In this document: in pieces, positions 49,483-51,484 of the stretch
How positions within the stretch are numbered: position 1 is the stretch's first letter
How the letters are laid out: every line of letters begins with the position of its first letter
Source: Pseudomonadota bacterium
GTDB taxonomy: Bacteria > Pseudomonadota > Alphaproteobacteria > Rickettsiales > UBA1997
Direction of reading: 5' to 3'
Assembly: GCA_018970485.1 (NCBI GenBank)
Contig: JAGWWH010000008.1
Coordinates: 1 to 51,484 of the forward strand
Length of the DNA: 51,484 nt
Program-made: the position numbers and the translations under genes
Notes under the pieces: generated by a model
Databases searched by the model: none
The model's input: only the letters and a program-made list of their open reading frames with translations
Told to the model about the DNA's origin: nothing

Positions 49483-49980
49483 ATGAGCCTTCCTTTCGTA
49501 AAAATGTCCGGCGCTGGAAACGATTTTGTGATTTTCGACGCACGCAAAACCGCGATTTCTCTCACTTCTGAGCAAATCAAAAAAATTTCTGATCGCAAAA
49601 ATATCGGCTGCGATCAGTTGATTATTATGCGGCCTGCCATCTTTGAAAAAGAGGGTGGATCAATCGCGACAGCGATTGAGACGGGTGATTTTAGTAACAT
49701 GGACTCCGCACTCGCTTCACCAAAATCACCCGGCGCTACGCGCCACCCTCTTTTTCAAATAGGGCTTTCCTACGATGTTGAAATGGAGATTTATAACTCC
49801 GACGGATCTATGTCTGGCGCCTGCGGAAACGCCACTCGTTGCGTTGCTTCTCTGCTCGAAAAATCCGAAGTAAAAATCAAAACCGCCGCCGGAATTTTAA
49901 AATGTTGGAAGAGTGGCCAAGGGGACAATGCTTTGATTTCTGTTGATATGGGCGCACCAAAATTTGCTGAAAATGTTGCG
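49483..49980 (+). CDS. dapF: diaminopimelate epimerase, truncated by a junction
   Basis: Epimerises LL- to meso-diaminopimelate for lysine and peptidoglycan. KMSGAGNDFVIFDAR and IGCDQLIIM are the N-terminal signatures, and the first catalytic Cys lies in GSMSGACGNATRCVA. The second half with the other catalytic Cys is lost where the sequence turns GC-rich around 49,978-49,983; the frame's continuation to 50301 is a chimera. About 40 residues between LIIMRPA and YDVEMEI are extra relative to homologues and are encoded by a 118-bp nested palindrome. Confidence 0.92.
49642..49759. repeat. 118-bp nested palindrome inserted in frame in dapF
   Basis: The outer arms are a perfect 17-bp inverted repeat (49642-49658 with 49743-49759). 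The inner arms are a perfect 11-bp inverted repeat, CGGGTGATTTT (49682-49692) and AAAATCACCCG (49722-49732), with a small GGCGC-TAC-GCGCC hairpin at 49732-49744. It is translated as an extra loop of about 40 residues. This arrangement is that of Rickettsia palindromic elements, which insert in frame in protein genes. Whether it belongs to a named family needs a database search. Confidence 0.9.
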
Positions 49981-49990
49981 TTGAGGGTAG
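49975..49990. other. abrupt composition junction (probable chimera)
   Basis: dapF (plus, AT-rich) and a PAP2 protein (minus, GC-rich) both lose similarity here. On the plus side DapF reads sensibly to ENV; on the minus side the PAP2 protein reads sensibly to RIALLAYP. To the right the base composition is strongly GC-rich to the window end. Two unrelated truncated genes meeting head-on without any mobile-element feature is the pattern of a misassembly. Confidence 0.85.
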
Positions 49991-50700
49991 GCGAGCAGAG
50001 CGATGCGCAGCACGCGACGGCGTGCCAGCGGATACATCGCGAATACGCACCACGTCGCCCAGCCGATGTGCAGCGACGGCATCGCGGCGTATTGGTTGGA
50101 GAGCGTCGCGCCAGGGCCGCGGTCGAACGCCCACGGCCCGCCGAACTCTTTGATCGTGTCGGAGTAGCCGAAGTTGTCAGCGTCGTTGTAGTTGCGCAGC
50201 TCGTGCTCGATGCAGACCGCACCGTAGCCGTCGGGCGGGCATGGCGCGTCGAGCAGTCGCGGGGGCATCAATGGGAAGAAGGCGAAGCCAACGATTGCTA
50301 GCGCCGTCATCGCCGCGAGACAGTTGCGCCACAAGCCGAACACGTCGGGTCGCTTCACGAACAACGCGACGAACACCGCGAGCGTCACGAAAAAGTGCGC
50401 GGTGCCGTAATACACGTTGAAGAACTTCACGAGCCCGACGTGCGGCAAGAACCAATCTTGAATCGTCTCCTCGTGATACAGGCCAATCGCACGCTCGACG
50501 CGAATCACGCGCATCGCGTTGAGAAACGCCTCGACCGGAATCTGGCTGCCCGACACCAGCGCCGAACCGAAGAGATTCCGAACCAGCGTGTAGATGCCGT
50601 AGAACACGGTGACGATCAGCGCTTCTTTCCACCACAGCGTGCGATGCGAGCGGGTCGCATTGTTCGCGCGATTTTCTTGCGGCGCAGTCGTTTCCGTCAC
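49981..50700 (-). CDS. PAP2/inositolphosphotransferase-like membrane protein, 3' truncated
   Basis: Multi-pass membrane protein, actinobacterial in style. VGFAFFPLMPPRLLD and the phosphatase motif SNQYAAMPSLHIGWATWC (PSLH with the catalytic-site His) are clear. The third motif (SRxxxxxHxxxD) is missing because the sequence leaves the gene at the junction. The start is GTG 50700 (MTETTAPQ). Related proteins are lipid phosphatases or inositol-phosphoryl transferases; which one is not decidable. Base use differs sharply from everything left of 49,980. Confidence 0.82.
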
Positions 50701-50784
50701 GCGACGAGGCTACGTCTGCACCGGTGCCGCGTTTCTCGGTGGCTGCGTCTGTGCTGCCGCGCGATGCCTCAGTAGGCTCTCGCC

Positions 50785-51484
50785 ATGCCAAAACCAGAAT
50801 CGCTCCTCGTCGCACCCGATGTGTTGTCGCGCGTGCTCGTGAAAGGCCGCTCGACGGGCGCCGAATTCTCCGAAATCTTCGTCGAAGACAAACGATCGAC
50901 GTCGGCGGGTCTCGACGACGGAAAAATCGAGCAAGTGTCGAGCGGTCGCGACCGCGGCGCGGGAATTCGCGTCGTGAAGGGCGACACCACCGGTTTTGCG
51001 CACACGAGCGACCTCAGCGAAAAGGGCCTGCTCGCGGCGGCGAAGGCGGCGGCCACTGCCGCTTCGCGCGGTGGCGGCGGAGTCAACACCGTGGCGCTCG
51101 GCCCGGTGGTGCGCCATCCGGTGAACACCGTCGAGAAGTGGCCCGACGAAATCGCCAAGCGCGACAAGGTGGCGATTCTGCAGCGCGTCGATGCCGCCGC
51201 GCGGGCCGTGCACAAGGCGATCGTGCAGGTATCGGCCGGCTACGGCGACTCGCGCAAGCGAATTCTCATCGCCAACAGTGACGGCGTGCTCGCCGCCGAC
51301 GAGCAGGTGCGCACGCTGCTACGCGTCAGTGTGGTCGCCAGCGGCGACGGCGGCATGCAGACCGGTTTTCAATCGCTCGGCCACACCATCGGCTTCGAGG
51401 TGTTCGACGAGAACGACGTCGAAGAACTCGCCCGCACTGCCGCGCAACAGGCGGTCACCAAACTCAGCGCGCGTCCTGCTCCGT
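50785..51484 (+). CDS. tldD: TldD family metalloprotease, N-terminal part, runs off window
   Basis: Open from ATG 50785 to the window end. TGAEFSEIFVEDKRSTSAGLDDGKIEQVSSG is the TldD/PmbA opening, followed by GAGIRVVKGDTTGFAHTSDL and a long region with SAGYGDSRKRILIANSDGVLAADE. TldD with TldE degrades peptides such as antitoxins and matures microcins. The metal-binding part (HExxxH) would lie beyond the window. GC-rich codon use shows it belongs to the foreign side of the junction. Confidence 0.9.
   Translation, partial: MPKPESLLVAPDVLSRVLVKGRSTGAEFSEIFVEDKRSTSAGLDDGKIEQVSSGRDRGAGIRVVKGDTTGFAHTSDLSEKGLLAAAKAAATAASRGGGGVNTVALGPVVRHPVNTVEKWPDEIAKRDKVAILQRVDAAARAVHKAIVQVSAGYGDSRKRILIANSDGVLAADEQVRTLLRVSVVASGDGGMQTGFQSLGHTIGFEVFDENDVEELARTAAQQAVTKLSARPAP

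Noticed and set aside
49897-49980. C-terminal extension of the PAP2 frame into AT-rich sequence
   Set aside because: It is the reverse strand of dapF, so these codons are not part of the PAP2 protein.
49483-50301. A 272-residue fused reading frame starting as DapF and ending in GC-rich sequence
   Set aside because: The second part (from about 49,981) lies antisense to a PAP2 gene and has no DapF similarity; it is a product of the chimeric junction.

Overview
Bases 1 to about 49,980 read as one AT-rich chromosome segment of an alphaproteobacterium. Supporting features are the rpsB-tsf-pyrH-frr-uppS-cdsA run, a DUF6356 protein, a class II DAHP synthase, and palindromic repeats of the kind known from Rickettsiales. 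Shine-Dalgarno sites are often weak, gene overlaps of 1-14 bases are common, and one repeat protein looks like an effector, which fits a host-associated Rickettsiales- or Holosporales-like lineage. However, pheA, DAHP synthase, bioF, ribH, dapF and gcvT/H are present, so this is not a maximally reduced parasite. The taxonomic placement is inference. From about 49,981 the sequence switches abruptly to GC-rich, actinobacterial-looking DNA (PAP2 phosphatase, tldD). dapF and the PAP2 gene both break at that point, so I read it as an assembly chimera.

Layout: 1-914 holds the end of a repeat-rich protein with four exact 30-bp units. 1266-7103 carries translation and envelope genes (rpsB, tsf, pyrH, frr, uppS, cdsA) and then an isolated bioF. 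7128-10737 (minus) has a lipoprotein, a PstS-like protein, ribH, rsmD and pheA. 10812-18500 (mostly plus) has DAHP synthase, era, a GIY-YIG protein between palindromes, an LpoA-like lipoprotein (minus), rsmI, gamma-carbonic anhydrase, a ClC channel and cysQ, closed by a strong terminator. 18594-25143 has a TAXI binding protein, a dicarboxylate symporter, lolA, tolR, tolA, xseB, pgsA, then dedA, DUF6356 and recR on minus. 25198-28738 has a candidate small RNA, tRNA-Leu(CAA), uppP, a C-terminal-only dnaE, a pilin-like lectin-fold protein and queF. 29233-32232 has rpsA, sppA and acpP. 32.3-35.8 kb is an accessory island: a probably incomplete FAD enzyme and a leucine-rich-repeat protein ending in a CaaX box. 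35813-49388 returns to housekeeping: glycerol-1-phosphate dehydrogenase, secG, gcvT/gcvH, a porin, a histidine kinase, topA, infA, metF, pyrE, kdsD, pntB and efp.

Partner genes are repeatedly missing from the window: TolR/TolA without TolQ, GcvT/H without GcvP, PntB without PntA, BioF without other bio genes, and TAXI and PstS binding proteins without membrane subunits. The most notable items are: (1) the LRR protein with an F-box-like segment and a Ras-like C-terminus with a CaaX box, a candidate host-lipidated effector; (2) a 118-bp nested palindrome inserted in frame in dapF; (3) a GIY-YIG gene bracketed by dispersed palindromes, one of which encodes its last residues; (4) the dnaE fragment coupled to uppP; (5) a small-RNA candidate with its own promoter and terminator.
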